DNA from: Brenneria izadpanahii
Lineage (GTDB): Bacteria; Pseudomonadota; Gammaproteobacteria; Enterobacterales; Enterobacteriaceae
Length of the DNA stretch: 64,000 nt
NCBI RefSeq assembly: GCF_017569925.1
Contig: NZ_CP050854.1
Location: 2,976,001 to 3,040,000, forward strand
Direction of reading: 5' to 3'
Within the stretch, counting starts at the first letter, position 1. Each line of letters begins with the position of its first letter. Both the position numbers and the translations under genes were made by a program. Under the pieces are notes generated by a model. The model saw only the letters and a list, made by a program, of their open reading frames with translations. It made no database searches and was not told the DNA's origin. This document shows positions 19,037-27,386 of this stretch, one piece after another.

Positions 19037-19660
19037 ATTTTCAACCAATCAGTAGTGAATAGTTTGGTTATGGTAATGAACTAAATAATGCTGTCAATAT
19101 TGACTAATACTAAATCAATATATAACAATCATGGATATCCATCATCATTATTATAAATTTAATAATTTGGATGATGGTGATTCAGGCATAAATTAGCCAG
19201 CCGAATCAATCTATCCGTTTACTCACTACTAACCTGCGCCATGAGAAGATATCATCTCATGTAGCACGGCTACTTGGTAAAGTTGCTGCATCTCCTTCTA
19301 GTGAAACGAATAACCTAGAATTATCTATACCGCCCCCAAAAGCCGTAATTAAATAATAAAATGAATGACATGTGAAAATAATTAACGATTCTGCATTATG
19401 GCTTATTGTGGAGTTAAACCGCGTATTGCTCAAACGCGAAAACGTCATCTCTATTACATCAGCCAACAGAACCGCATTGACCCGACGCATCTAATCGGGC
19501 TGCTTCGCCAACCGCCAGGATGAGCCGAGACGGCTGAAACTCATCACCGATTTAAGCGCCTGGCCGCGCCCCATCGAATTTATCCAATATTCGTTAACCA
19601 ATATGACCCGGCATACGCTGGCGGCGTAACGCCTTAAAAACACTAGCGGCTTATCCCTAT
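19037..19660. other. AT-rich decayed region between effector and phoA
   Basis: There is no intact gene. A plus-strand frame ending at the TAA 19354-19356 reads protein-like for about 45 codons (LRHEKISSHVARLLGK and then a Pro-rich tail) but lacks a start, so it looks like the C-terminus of a lost gene. The ATGAGA...TCTCAT palindrome at about 19240-19259 lies within it. From 19460 the mfd remnant begins (listed separately). Confidence 0.5.
19460..19629 (+). pseudogene. Remnant of the 3' end of mfd
   Basis: This stretch aligns with mfd positions 16056-16239, in the same orientation and ending at the same TAA. About nine of ten bases match outside a 14-base deletion (counted by eye), for example ACCCGGCATACGCTGGCGGC at both ends. 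The deletion breaks the frame and nothing of the upstream part of mfd is recognisable. The two copies form a direct repeat about 3.2 kb apart around treA and the effector islet. Confidence 0.9.
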
Positions 19661-19702
19661 GTGGAAGGAACCGCTTCCCATGAGCCTATCCGCTTCGCCT
19701 TC

Positions 19703-19731
19703 CTGTCATATTTCTGTTTTATTTCCGTCAA
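19703..19731 (+). promoter_or_regulatory. Pho box (PhoB binding site)
   Basis: Three 7-mers, CTGTCAT, CTGTTTT and CCGTCAA, are spaced by 4-bp ATTT linkers, the 7+4 bp pattern of the Pho box. It lies about 75 bp upstream of the alkaline phosphatase start and predicts induction under phosphate starvation. Confidence 0.8.
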
Positions 19732-19804
19732 AAAAAAGTCATCCAAGCAGGATAAGGTGACCAAGATTTATCTAAATGCAACAATTTACTACAAGGATTA
19801 TCCC

Positions 19805-21253
19805 ATGCGTATGTGTTCCACTGCCCTGCTGACGTTTGTGCTCAGTACTTCTCTGGTCACTCAAACCATTGCGCAGGATGTAACCCCCGCCAAAGCAAAA
19901 AACGTCATTTTGCTTATCACGGACGGCGCGGGCATTAATACCTGGCACGCAGCCAGTTATTATCGCCACGGAGCATTAGGCCATGAAGTCTATGATGATT
20001 TTGACGTCAAACTGTTCGCCTCCACCCATCCTCTGAATACATCTAATGTCCCGACCCATACCGAAAAAGGCGCGGTAACTTTCGAAGCGTCCAAAATCTG
20101 GACTAAAGACAAATCCGACGCCATATTCGAAGGCAGCCTGGGGAACTATCCCGGCTACTTCTCCGGCTACGACTACCTTCGCGCCGATTTCACCGACAGC
20201 GCCGCCGCAGCCACCGCACTGGCATCGGGCCATAAAACCTACAACAACGCGATCAACTGGTCCAATGATGACAAGAAGCTGAAACACATTGGCGAGTACG
20301 CGGTGGAAAATGGCAAAGCGTTGGGCGTTATTACCTCCGTACAGTGGAGCCATGCCACACCGGCGGGTTTCCTGGCGCACAATGTCAGCCGCAATGACTA
20401 TGCCGCAATCGGTAAAGAAATTATCGAGTCCGGCCTGGCGACGGTGGTAATGGGTTCAGGGCACCCCGCCTATGATGAAAACGGTAAAGCCATCACGCCA
20501 AAGGATGAGAAAGCCTATCGTTATGTCGGCGGTAAAGAAGAATGGGATCGTCTCATTTCTGGTAAAACCGCCTACAAACATATCGAAACCAAAGCCGATT
20601 TCGAGGCGTTGGCCAACAATAAGCTGGATTTGGGCAATAAAACCAAACTGATTGGAACGGTGCAAAACAACGCTACGCTGCAATTCAACCGCGACGGCGT
20701 TGCCGCGGGCAACCTGCTGCCTAACCAGCCTGACCTGCCGACCATGACGAAAGGCGCGTTGAATCTGGTCGCCAAAAACCCGAACGGATTTATGCTGATG
20801 GTGGAAGGCGGCGCGGTGGACTGGGCAGCCCATGCCAATAACCTGCCCCGCCTGATCGAAGAGCAAATCGATTTTAACCGTGCGGTTGAAGCGGTAGCGG
20901 AGTGGGTGGAAGAAAACAGCTCCTGGGATGAAACGCTGGTCATTGTCACCACCGACCACGGTAACGGTCTGTTGCTGGGGCCGGACTCCAATAACGATGC
21001 GTTTTCCGACATCGTCAATCAAGGCGCGGGAGCCCTGCCACTGGTGCGCTGGCACACCGATACCCACACCCGCGAACTGGTGCCGGTGTTCGCCAAAGGC
21101 CCTGGCGCCGACTTCCTGACCTCGGTGGCGAAACACGACGCGGGTCTGGCGGCTTATCATGTCTCTGAAGACAATCAGCAGTATGTCGACAATACGGATA
21201 TTTTCCGTACGGTAGCCAACGCGTTCGGCATTAATACCACGCAGACCCACTAA
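19805..21253 (+). CDS. phoA: Periplasmic alkaline phosphatase
   Basis: Hydrolyses phosphate monoesters in the periplasm. The 482 residues begin with a signal peptide (cleavage near TIAQD, about residue 24). The nucleophile is Ser132 in FTDSAAAATALASG; metal ligands are in LLITDGAG (Asp40), VEGGAVDWAAHAN, TTDHG and the HTDTHTRELVPVF block. The ATG at 19805 has AAGGA 7 bp upstream; the open frame reaches 19661, but that extension crosses the Pho box. Somewhat distant from E. coli PhoA (ASGHKT replaces STGVKT), so the symbol marks function. It follows the mfd remnant directly. Confidence 0.88.
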   Translation: MRMCSTALLTFVLSTSLVTQTIAQDVTPAKAKNVILLITDGAGINTWHAASYYRHGALGHEVYDDFDVKLFASTHPLNTSNVPTHTEKGAVTFEASKIWTKDKSDAIFEGSLGNYPGYFSGYDYLRADFTDSAAAATALASGHKTYNNAINWSNDDKKLKHIGEYAVENGKALGVITSVQWSHATPAGFLAHNVSRNDYAAIGKEIIESGLATVVMGSGHPAYDENGKAITPKDEKAYRYVGGKEEWDRLISGKTAYKHIETKADFEALANNKLDLGNKTKLIGTVQNNATLQFNRDGVAAGNLLPNQPDLPTMTKGALNLVAKNPNGFMLMVEGGAVDWAAHANNLPRLIEEQIDFNRAVEAVAEWVEENSSWDETLVIVTTDHGNGLLLGPDSNNDAFSDIVNQGAGALPLVRWHTDTHTRELVPVFAKGPGADFLTSVAKHDAGLAAYHVSEDNQQYVDNTDIFRTVANAFGINTTQTH

Positions 21254-21261
21254 GCATTAAG

Positions 21262-21299
21262 CAATGCCGCACGCGATAGATCGATTCCGTGCGGCATTG
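21262..21299 (+). terminator. Hairpin downstream of phoA
   Basis: Perfect 12-bp arms CAATGCCGCACG (21262-21273) and CGTGCGGCATTG (21288-21299) start 8 bp after the phoA stop. The U tract is weak. Confidence 0.55.
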
Positions 21300-21334
21300 G
21301 CTGATTCCCGTTTACCAAGAGATCCTGTTTATTC

Positions 21335-21823
21335 ATGAGTATGCAATCTTTAACGCCAATCCGTCACATCTGGCTGAAAGCCGTCATGTTATGCGGCCTG
21401 TTGCTGTTGCCCGTCTTGAGCGTCAACGCAGCCGAACGTCCGACGGCGCCGACCAACAGCGCCAATGCCGAAGCCCAGGTGATGCGGGCAATCCGTAAAG
21501 ACGGCGAATTGAAGATCGAACTGCGGTTTGAAACCACAGCCGACACTTTTGGCGGTGAAATCATTTACAGCGGCCTGACTCCCAACGATTTGGACACGCA
21601 ATTCTATATCGAAGCGGACGGGCAACGCTGGCCGCTAAGCGCCGCCGGCAAACAGAAAACGCCCAGGGATCTGCGCCTGAATTTCAGTTATGACCGCAAG
21701 AAAAACCCCAGAGTCGGCTCCTGGCAGGGTATTTTTACCGCCCCGCCGGCCGAAGTCGCTCAGGTCACATTGAAGCTGCCCGGGCTGCCGCCGATTCCAT
21801 CGATCGCCATTGTCGATCGCTAA
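21335..21823 (+). CDS. Exported protein of unknown function
   Basis: No family is recognised. The 162 residues start with a signal peptide (hydrophobic LLLLPVLSVNA, likely cleavage near residue 33), leaving about 129 residues of mature periplasmic protein. The mature part alternates polar and hydrophobic residues (KIELRFETTADTFGGEIIYS), suggesting beta structure, and has no Cys and no lipobox. It lies 81 bp after phoA behind a hairpin, so it may be separately expressed; PsiF, the E. coli neighbour of phoA, is unrelated. A strong inverted repeat follows it. Confidence 0.65.
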   Translation: MSMQSLTPIRHIWLKAVMLCGLLLLPVLSVNAAERPTAPTNSANAEAQVMRAIRKDGELKIELRFETTADTFGGEIIYSGLTPNDLDTQFYIEADGQRWPLSAAGKQKTPRDLRLNFSYDRKKNPRVGSWQGIFTAPPAEVAQVTLKLPGLPPIPSIAIVDR

Positions 21824-21877
21824 ATCCAGATAACGCGCTTCCCCACGCCGAACCGCTTCTCGCCCTCACCCCGATTA

Positions 21878-21918
21878 TCACCGGGTTGTAAAACCTTTCC
21901 TCTTTACAACCCGGTGAT
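21878..21918 (+). terminator. Long inverted repeat after the exported protein
   Basis: The arms ATCACCGGGTTGTAAA (about 21878-21893) and TTTACAACCCGGTGAT (21903-21918) pair perfectly over 16 bp with a 9-base loop. It lies 54 bp past the stop and about 50 bp before yegD. Either a terminator without a good U tract or a regulatory hairpin of yegD. Confidence 0.55.
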
Positions 21919-21966
21919 TAACACAGTAAAGTCCCCACCCTTTTTTCATGGCATGGGAAACTCAGG

Positions 21967-23319
21967 ATGTTTATAGGTTTTGACTATGGCACGGCCAATT
22001 GCTCGGTCGCGGTGATGAATGCCGGCGCGCCGCAGCTCGTACCGTTGGAAAACGCTTCCCCGTATTTATCCTCCCTGCTGTGCGCCCCGGTGCGCGAAGC
22101 CGTTAGCGAGTGGCTGTGGCGTCATCATCAGATCGAATCTATGGGGGAGAATGCGTTATTGCTTCGCCGCGCCATCAACTATAACCGTGACGAGGATATC
22201 CGCGTTCAGGCGGACAGCGTGAAATTCGGACGCGCCGCGCTGCAGCAATATATGGACGACCCGGAAGAAACCTGGTTCGTTAAGTCTCCCAAGTCTTTCC
22301 TCGGCGCCGTCGGTCTTCAGCCCCAGCAGATCGCGCTATTTGAGGATCTGGTTTGCGCCATGATGCTGCATATTCGCCAACAGGCCGAACGGCAGCTCGC
22401 GCAGCCTATCTCACAGGCCGTTATCGGCCGCCCCATCAACTTCCAGAGTATTGGCGGAGAAGAGGCTAACCAGCAGGCGCAGGGCATTCTGGAGCGCGCC
22501 GCACACCGCGCCGGCTTCCAACAGGTGAGATTTCAGTTTGAACCGGTCGCCGCCGGCCTGGACTTTGAAGCCTCGCTCAGCCGGGAAACCCGCGTGCTGG
22601 TGGTCGATATTGGCGGAGGAACCACCGACTGCTCGATGCTGTTGATGGGGCCGGAGTGGCATCATCAACGTGAACGGCAACAAAGTCTGTTGGGACACAG
22701 CGGCTGCCGGGTCGGCGGTAACGATCTGGATATCATTCTGGCCTTCAAGCAGTTGATGCCGGTGCTGGGTATGAACGGCATGACGGAAAAGGGCATCACG
22801 CTTCCCAGTCAGCCCTGGTGGAATGCGGTGGCGATTAACGATATCCCGGCGCAGAAAGACTTTTACAGCACGGCATGCCGTACTTTGATCAATGAAATGA
22901 TACGTGACGCCCAGCAGCCGGAAGCGGTAAAACGCTTGCTTACCGTCTGGCGACGGCGGCTGGGTTATCGCCTGGTGCAACTGGCGGAAGCATGCAAAAT
23001 CGCCCTGTCCGATGCAGAACTGGCCGCCGCCGATCTGCACTTTGTCGAGCCGGGCGTAACGACGACTATTAGCAACGATGAGTTAAATACGGCAATAGCG
23101 CAGCCGTTGATTCGCATTCAACAGCAGATAGAACAAGCGCTGAAGACCAGCCAAACCCAACCGGACGTTATCTATCTAACCGGCGGCAGCGCCCGTTCGC
23201 CGCTATTGCGTCATGCCATTGAGCAGTTGTTGCCGGACATTCCCATCGCCAGCGGCAATGACTTCGGTTCGGTCACAGCGGGGCTGGCCCGCTGGGCTGA
23301 GGTTTTATTCCGCGATTAA
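21967..23319 (+). CDS. yegD: Hsp70-like chaperone family protein YegD
   Basis: A 450-residue actin/Hsp70-type ATPase, the length of E. coli YegD. Phosphate 1 motif FIGFDYGTANCSVAV is at the N-terminus, phosphate 2 VVDIGGGTTDCS is near residue 215, and the adenosine motif YLTGGSARSPLL is near residue 400. It lacks the DnaK substrate-binding domain. The cellular role of YegD is not established. It is monocistronic here and lies at another locus in E. coli. Confidence 0.93.
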   Translation: MFIGFDYGTANCSVAVMNAGAPQLVPLENASPYLSSLLCAPVREAVSEWLWRHHQIESMGENALLLRRAINYNRDEDIRVQADSVKFGRAALQQYMDDPEETWFVKSPKSFLGAVGLQPQQIALFEDLVCAMMLHIRQQAERQLAQPISQAVIGRPINFQSIGGEEANQQAQGILERAAHRAGFQQVRFQFEPVAAGLDFEASLSRETRVLVVDIGGGTTDCSMLLMGPEWHHQRERQQSLLGHSGCRVGGNDLDIILAFKQLMPVLGMNGMTEKGITLPSQPWWNAVAINDIPAQKDFYSTACRTLINEMIRDAQQPEAVKRLLTVWRRRLGYRLVQLAEACKIALSDAELAAADLHFVEPGVTTTISNDELNTAIAQPLIRIQQQIEQALKTSQTQPDVIYLTGGSARSPLLRHAIEQLLPDIPIASGNDFGSVTAGLARWAEVLFRD

Positions 23320-23723
23320 CGCGCCGGCCGGATAGTCAATTATGGGAGTGAATAATCGGCCCTCTTGCTCCGATGACTTCATTCGCTCCCTGTCGCCCGG
23401 TAATAGACGCGGCCGGTTTAACATGAACGGATAACGCACTCTGAAGGTGCATATTATGGTTTCAGCTAGCTCCCGCCGCGTTGTCCAAGCGGCGCTCCGC
23501 CGGGAAAAATAATCATCTACGCCTCGCCCGGCGCCCGTCATCACGTACTATTATTAACGCACCCGTCCGCCCATGGCACCAATATTGCTTCGTAATACAG
23601 TACGACAAGCGGAACAGATTAATTTCTAATGCTATTTTTGCCACGGTCTACAGCCTGGCGCGGAGCTGGGCGCAGGCGTTCATTCGTCTTCGCCACAGCC
23701 TTCATACCAAAACGGAGTACACA
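23320..23723 (+). other. Upstream region of gltI
   Basis: These 404 bases hold no credible gene. The frame of gltI stays open back to 23481, but the upstream part does not resemble a protein and includes the sigma-54 promoter. Nothing else was recognised except that promoter. Confidence 0.65.
23574..23589 (+). promoter_or_regulatory. Sigma-54 promoter of gltI
   Basis: TGGCAC-N5-TTGCT matches the -24/-12 consensus TGGCAC-N5-TTGCW exactly. It lies 135 bp upstream of the gltI ATG. It implies control by an enhancer-binding activator such as NtrC; no activator site could be assigned with confidence. Confidence 0.75.
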
Positions 23724-24638
23724 ATGAAAAAACAAACACTGGTCTCATTACTGCTGATGGGGATCGCTTGCAATGCTGCCAATGCTGCGGATACCAGCTC
23801 TGCCGACGGAGCCGTTCCGACCGATACGCTCAAAAAAATCAAAGACGCCGGAGTTATCGTCGTCGGACATCGTGAATCCTCCGTCCCTTTCTCCTACTAT
23901 GACAACAATCAAAACGTCGTCGGGTATTCGCAGGAATACTCGAATGCGATTGTTGACGCGGTGAAAAAACAGCTGAATATGCCCAATCTGGCGGTCAAGC
24001 TGGTTCCGATCACCTCACAGGCGCGTATTCCCCTGTTGCAAAACGGCACCATTGATTTTGAATGCGGCTCTACCACCAACAATGCGGAACGTCAGCAACA
24101 GGTGGCCTTTTCCAACTCGATCTTTATCGTCGGCGGACGGCTTCTGGTCAAAAAAGGCGGCGGCATTAACGATTTCCAGGATCTGGCGGGAAAACCGGTT
24201 GTCACTACCTCCGGCACCACCAATGAAATTCTGCTCAATCAGTTGAATGATAAAAACAGCATGAAGATGCGCATCATTTCGGCCAAAGACCATAGCGACG
24301 CATTTCGCACGCTGGAAAGCGGCCGCGCCGTAGCATTCTATATGGACGATCCGCTGCTGGCCGGTGAGCGCGCCAAAGCGAAGAGACCGGATCAGTGGGA
24401 TATCGTTGGCACCGCGCAATCTCATGAGGCCTACGGCTGTATGCTGCGCAAAAATGATCCCGCGTTTAAACAACTGATGGATAATACCATCGCCCAGGCC
24501 CAGACCAGCGGCGAAGCGGAAAAATGGTATCAACGCTGGTTCACACAACCGATTCCGCCTAAAAACATCAACATGAACTTTGCCATGTCCGACGAAATGA
24601 AGGCGCTGTTCAAAGCGCCGAACGACCGTATTCTGTAA
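23724..24638 (+). CDS. gltI: Glutamate/aspartate ABC transporter periplasmic binding protein
   Basis: Binds Glu/Asp in the periplasm for an ABC importer. The 304 residues compare with 302 in E. coli GltI. A signal peptide ends near residue 22 (NAANAAD), then the amino-acid binding fold starts with LKKIKDAGVIVVGHRESSVP and includes FECGSTTNN and MDDPLLAGE. The ATG at 23724 has GGAG 8 bp upstream and begins the signal peptide. In E. coli gltI is followed by gltJKL; here the next gene is the convergent ycfJ, so the permease and ATPase must come from elsewhere. Confidence 0.9.
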   Translation: MKKQTLVSLLLMGIACNAANAADTSSADGAVPTDTLKKIKDAGVIVVGHRESSVPFSYYDNNQNVVGYSQEYSNAIVDAVKKQLNMPNLAVKLVPITSQARIPLLQNGTIDFECGSTTNNAERQQQVAFSNSIFIVGGRLLVKKGGGINDFQDLAGKPVVTTSGTTNEILLNQLNDKNSMKMRIISAKDHSDAFRTLESGRAVAFYMDDPLLAGERAKAKRPDQWDIVGTAQSHEAYGCMLRKNDPAFKQLMDNTIAQAQTSGEAEKWYQRWFTQPIPPKNINMNFAMSDEMKALFKAPNDRIL

Positions 24639-24747
24639 TCGCTTCCCCCGGCGGAGGCGGCAGGCATCAATCGCGCCGCTCCCCGCCGGGTGAGCGCGAA
24701 GATTGCGGCAACCGCCAGTACGACAGACATTACGGATGATGGAAGAG

Positions 24748-24779
24748 CGCTGCCCATGGGATTACGCTATTGGGCAGCG
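24748..24779. terminator. Hairpin between convergent gltI and ycfJ
   Basis: CGCTGCCCA (24748-24756) pairs with TGGGCAGCG (24771-24779). It lies between two convergent stop codons, so it may end both transcripts, though neither side has a U tract. Confidence 0.45.
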
Positions 24780-24807
24780 TGGAGAGAATCGTTCCGGCCG
24801 ATGTGCA

Positions 24808-25347
24808 TCAGGTTTTCTGGTTGAGGATCAGCTGACCATTTTTATCTACCGGAATCTGCGTTCCTGGATCGTGGTCCATGCGAATTTTCCCCTGCTGGTC
24901 GCCGATTTTATAGGTGACGTCATAACCCAGCACTTTCTGCGATTTGTCGTATACCGTTTGACAACGTTGCTGCGTCGTCGTGTAAGTATCGTTTTCCTGC
25001 ATATTGCCTTGAACTTTATTACCGGCATAGCCGCCCGCCAAGGCGCCCGCCACCGTTGCGACATCTTTACCTCGGCCGCCGCCGAACTGGTGCCCCAAGA
25101 CGCCGCCGGCCACCGCCCCTAACACCGATCCGGCTATTTTATGTTCGTCCTGAACCGGACGACGCTGGGTAACGCTAACATTACGACACTCCTGGCGAGG
25201 AGTTCTGATCGTTTCTTTGATTGGTGTTGCCGTAACCACCTGCGCAAACTGCGGTTTGGATGAGAAAACATCCATACTCGCCACAGCAGCCACACCCAAT
25301 GCAGCAGCTACGCCAATACCAATACCCGCTAACATTGATTTGTTCAC
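24808..25347 (-). CDS. ycfJ: YcfJ, glycine-zipper envelope protein
   Basis: The 179 residues match E. coli YcfJ in length and over most of the sequence. An N-terminal hydrophobic segment (MLAGIGIGVAAALGVAAVAS) serves as a signal or membrane anchor. A glycine-zipper block VLGAVAGGVLGHQFGGGRGK is near residues 75-95, and a conserved tail ends QQGKIRMDHDPGTQIP. The start is GTG at 25347, with GGAGG 6 bp upstream, rather than the in-frame ATG 12 codons earlier. The function is not known. Next to ndh as in E. coli. Confidence 0.9.
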   Translation of the reverse strand: MNKSMLAGIGIGVAAALGVAAVASMDVFSSKPQFAQVVTATPIKETIRTPRQECRNVSVTQRRPVQDEHKIAGSVLGAVAGGVLGHQFGGGRGKDVATVAGALAGGYAGNKVQGNMQENDTYTTTQQRCQTVYDKSQKVLGYDVTYKIGDQQGKIRMDHDPGTQIPVDKNGQLILNQKT

Positions 25348-25789
25348 AGGATACCTCCCAATATATTTCCACGCATTCCCCATCTGCGACCCCGTATATA
25401 AGTACGGTGCGACCTAACTACGCATCGCGTCTCACACGATGAATCCGCAGGCTTATCCTGAATAATTTGTCTTCAGGATGAGCGGCGCTCTGTGCCGCCA
25501 ATAAGACAGTAGGAAGTCTGCACAATGCTCATGGCTCCCGCAATCAGACAAATTAACCAAATATGTTATTTTCATAACAAAAAAACATAGTTTGAGAATT
25601 ATCTTAACGGGAAGCGCTAACGGAGCGATATTTTATACTGAATAGTGAATAATTAGCAGTGTGAGATAAAACCGCCGTATTGCGCAGACGCCATTCATTC
25701 AGATCGAGTATGGAGAGAAAAAAACAGGATAGGGCTAATGATTACGCGCCCTATCCCGAGGAGAAAGCCGGTCAACCCGGCTCTCGATA
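25348..25789. other. Region between ycfJ and ndh
   Basis: These 442 bases contain the ycfJ promoter region, an AT-rich segment (about 25550-25660) and the ndh terminator. No gene is visible. E. coli has no gene here either. Confidence 0.6.
25717..25757 (-). terminator. Intrinsic terminator of ndh
   Basis: On the minus strand GGATAGGGC and GCCCTATCC pair over 9 bp and are followed by TGTTTTTTT, about 33 bp after the ndh stop. Confidence 0.85.
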
Positions 25790-27094
25790 TTAATGCAGTT
25801 TAAGGCGGGGACGAATAACCCGGTTGATGCCGCCGACCAGCATCATCAGGCCGGTTTTCACATAACCGTGCAATGCAATCTGGTGCATGCGGTACAGCGA
25901 AATATAAACGAAACGGGCAATGCGCCCTTCCACCATTACCGAACCACGCATCAGGTTACCCATCAGGCTGCCGACGGTGCTGAATTTGGACAAGGAAACC
26001 AATGAGCCGTGATCTTTATAGACGTACGGCTTCAGCGGTTGTCCGTTCAATAACGCCAGGATATTGGCATGGCAGCGTGACGCCATCTGGTGCGCGGCCT
26101 GCGCGCGCGGCGGAACAAAACCGCCCCCTTGCTGCGGGCAAGATGCGCAGTCGCCGATAGCAAAAATATTGGCATCGCGGGTCGTCTGCAGCGTAGGCTC
26201 CACCACCAGTTGGTTGATGCGGTTGGTCTCCAGGCCGGCGATATCTTTCATGGCGTCCGGCGCTTTGATCCCGGCAGCCCAGACCATCAGATCGGCCTCA
26301 ATAAACTCACCGTCCTTGGTATTCAATCCGCCGGCTTCGGCGCTGGTTACCATGGTTTTGGTCAGAACCCGGACGCCAATATTGGTCAGTTCCTGGTGCG
26401 CCGCGGCAGAAATACGCGGCGGCAGCGCAGGTAAGATGCGCTCGCCCGCTTCCACCAGCGTAACGTTCAACGTATTTTTATCCAGGCCATCAAAACCATA
26501 GCTGTGTAGCTGTTTCACCGCATTATGCAGCTCCGCGGACAATTCGACCCCGGTGGCGCCGCCGCCGACGATGGCAATGTTTACCCGTTCCTTTCCTTCC
26601 GTATTGGCCGTGAATTTCAGGAACAGATTCAGCATTTCGTTATGGAAGCGCCGCGCCTGTTGCGGATTATCCAGGAAAATGCAGTGATCTTTTACCCCTG
26701 GCGTACCAAAATCATTGGAGGTACTGCCTAACGCCACAACCAGAATGTCATAAGAAATTTTACGGGCCGCCACCAGCAGTTCACCCTGCTCGTCACGGAT
26801 TTCAGCCAACTGGATATTCTGCTCTTCACGGTTGATATCCGTCAGCATTCCCAACTGGAACTGGAAATAGTGGTTGCGGGCATGAGCCAGATAGCTCAAC
26901 GCATCCATATCGTCATCCAGCGATCCGGTTGCGACTTCATGCAGCAGCGGTTTCCACAAATGGCTGTGATTACGATCCACCAGCGTAATCTCCGCTTTGC
27001 CCTTACGACCTAGTTTGTGACCCAAACTGGTTGCCAGTTCAAGTCCACCGGCTCCCCCACCGACAATAACAATTTTTTTGCTTGGTGATGTCAA
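25790..27094 (-). CDS. ndh: Type II NADH:quinone oxidoreductase
   Basis: Non-proton-pumping, FAD-containing NADH dehydrogenase on the inner face of the membrane. The 434 residues equal E. coli Ndh. FAD-binding [12 protein letters not shown] is at the N-terminus, the NAD-binding [15 protein letters not shown] lies near residue 180, and [11 protein letters not shown] near 310 completes the FAD site; the C-terminal amphipathic region anchors it to the membrane. A perfect FNR box lies 137 bp upstream, fitting repression without oxygen as in E. coli. Confidence 0.96.
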   Translation of the reverse strand: MTSPSKKIVIVGGGAGGLELATSLGHKLGRKGKAEITLVDRNHSHLWKPLLHEVATGSLDDDMDALSYLAHARNHYFQFQLGMLTDINREEQNIQLAEIRDEQGELLVAARKISYDILVVALGSTSNDFGTPGVKDHCIFLDNPQQARRFHNEMLNLFLKFTANTEGKERVNIAIVGGGATGVELSAELHNAVKQLHSYGFDGLDKNTLNVTLVEAGERILPALPPRISAAAHQELTNIGVRVLTKTMVTSAEAGGLNTKDGEFIEADLMVWAAGIKAPDAMKDIAGLETNRINQLVVEPTLQTTRDANIFAIGDCASCPQQGGGFVPPRAQAAHQMASRCHANILALLNGQPLKPYVYKDHGSLVSLSKFSTVGSLMGNLMRGSVMVEGRIARFVYISLYRMHQIALHGYVKTGLMMLVGGINRVIRPRLKLH

Positions 27095-27230
27095 AATGAC
27101 CCCCTAAAAATGTGAACCGATAGTTAATAAAGGGTTAACGATAATATCCTTATATAACATAGGGTTCGCGTAAATCAGACTCGATATCTGCGGCAAGAAT
27201 ACCATGCCAGGTCATTTGGTCATACCAAAA

Positions 27231-27244
27231 TTGATATATATCAA
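27231..27244 (-). promoter_or_regulatory. FNR binding site upstream of ndh
   Basis: TTGATATATATCAA is a perfect match to TTGAT-N4-ATCAA. In E. coli FNR represses ndh from sites in the same region, so anaerobic repression is predicted. The rest of the 292-bp gap 27095-27386 holds no gene. Confidence 0.85.
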
Positions 27245-27386
27245 TTTATTTTCATTTCGATGGTTTGAGAGGCTGAAATTTATTTTTTATTTCAGTCAAT
27301 TAGGCGCTATTGGCAAACAGCTAAAAGTGACGCCGTCACCAAATCGGTCTTACCGCGAAGGCTAACGGAAGATAACAGATTGATAT

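Noticed and set aside
19661-19804. 48-codon N-terminal extension of the alkaline phosphatase
   Set aside because: It covers the Pho box, and the signal peptide begins at the ATG 19805 with AAGGA upstream.
20456-21250. 264-residue minus-strand frame inside phoA
   Set aside because: It is an antisense shadow of a well-supported gene and has no motif or ribosome site.
23481-23723. N-terminal 81-codon extension of gltI
   Set aside because: It would cover the sigma-54 promoter and precede a normal signal peptide that starts at 23724.
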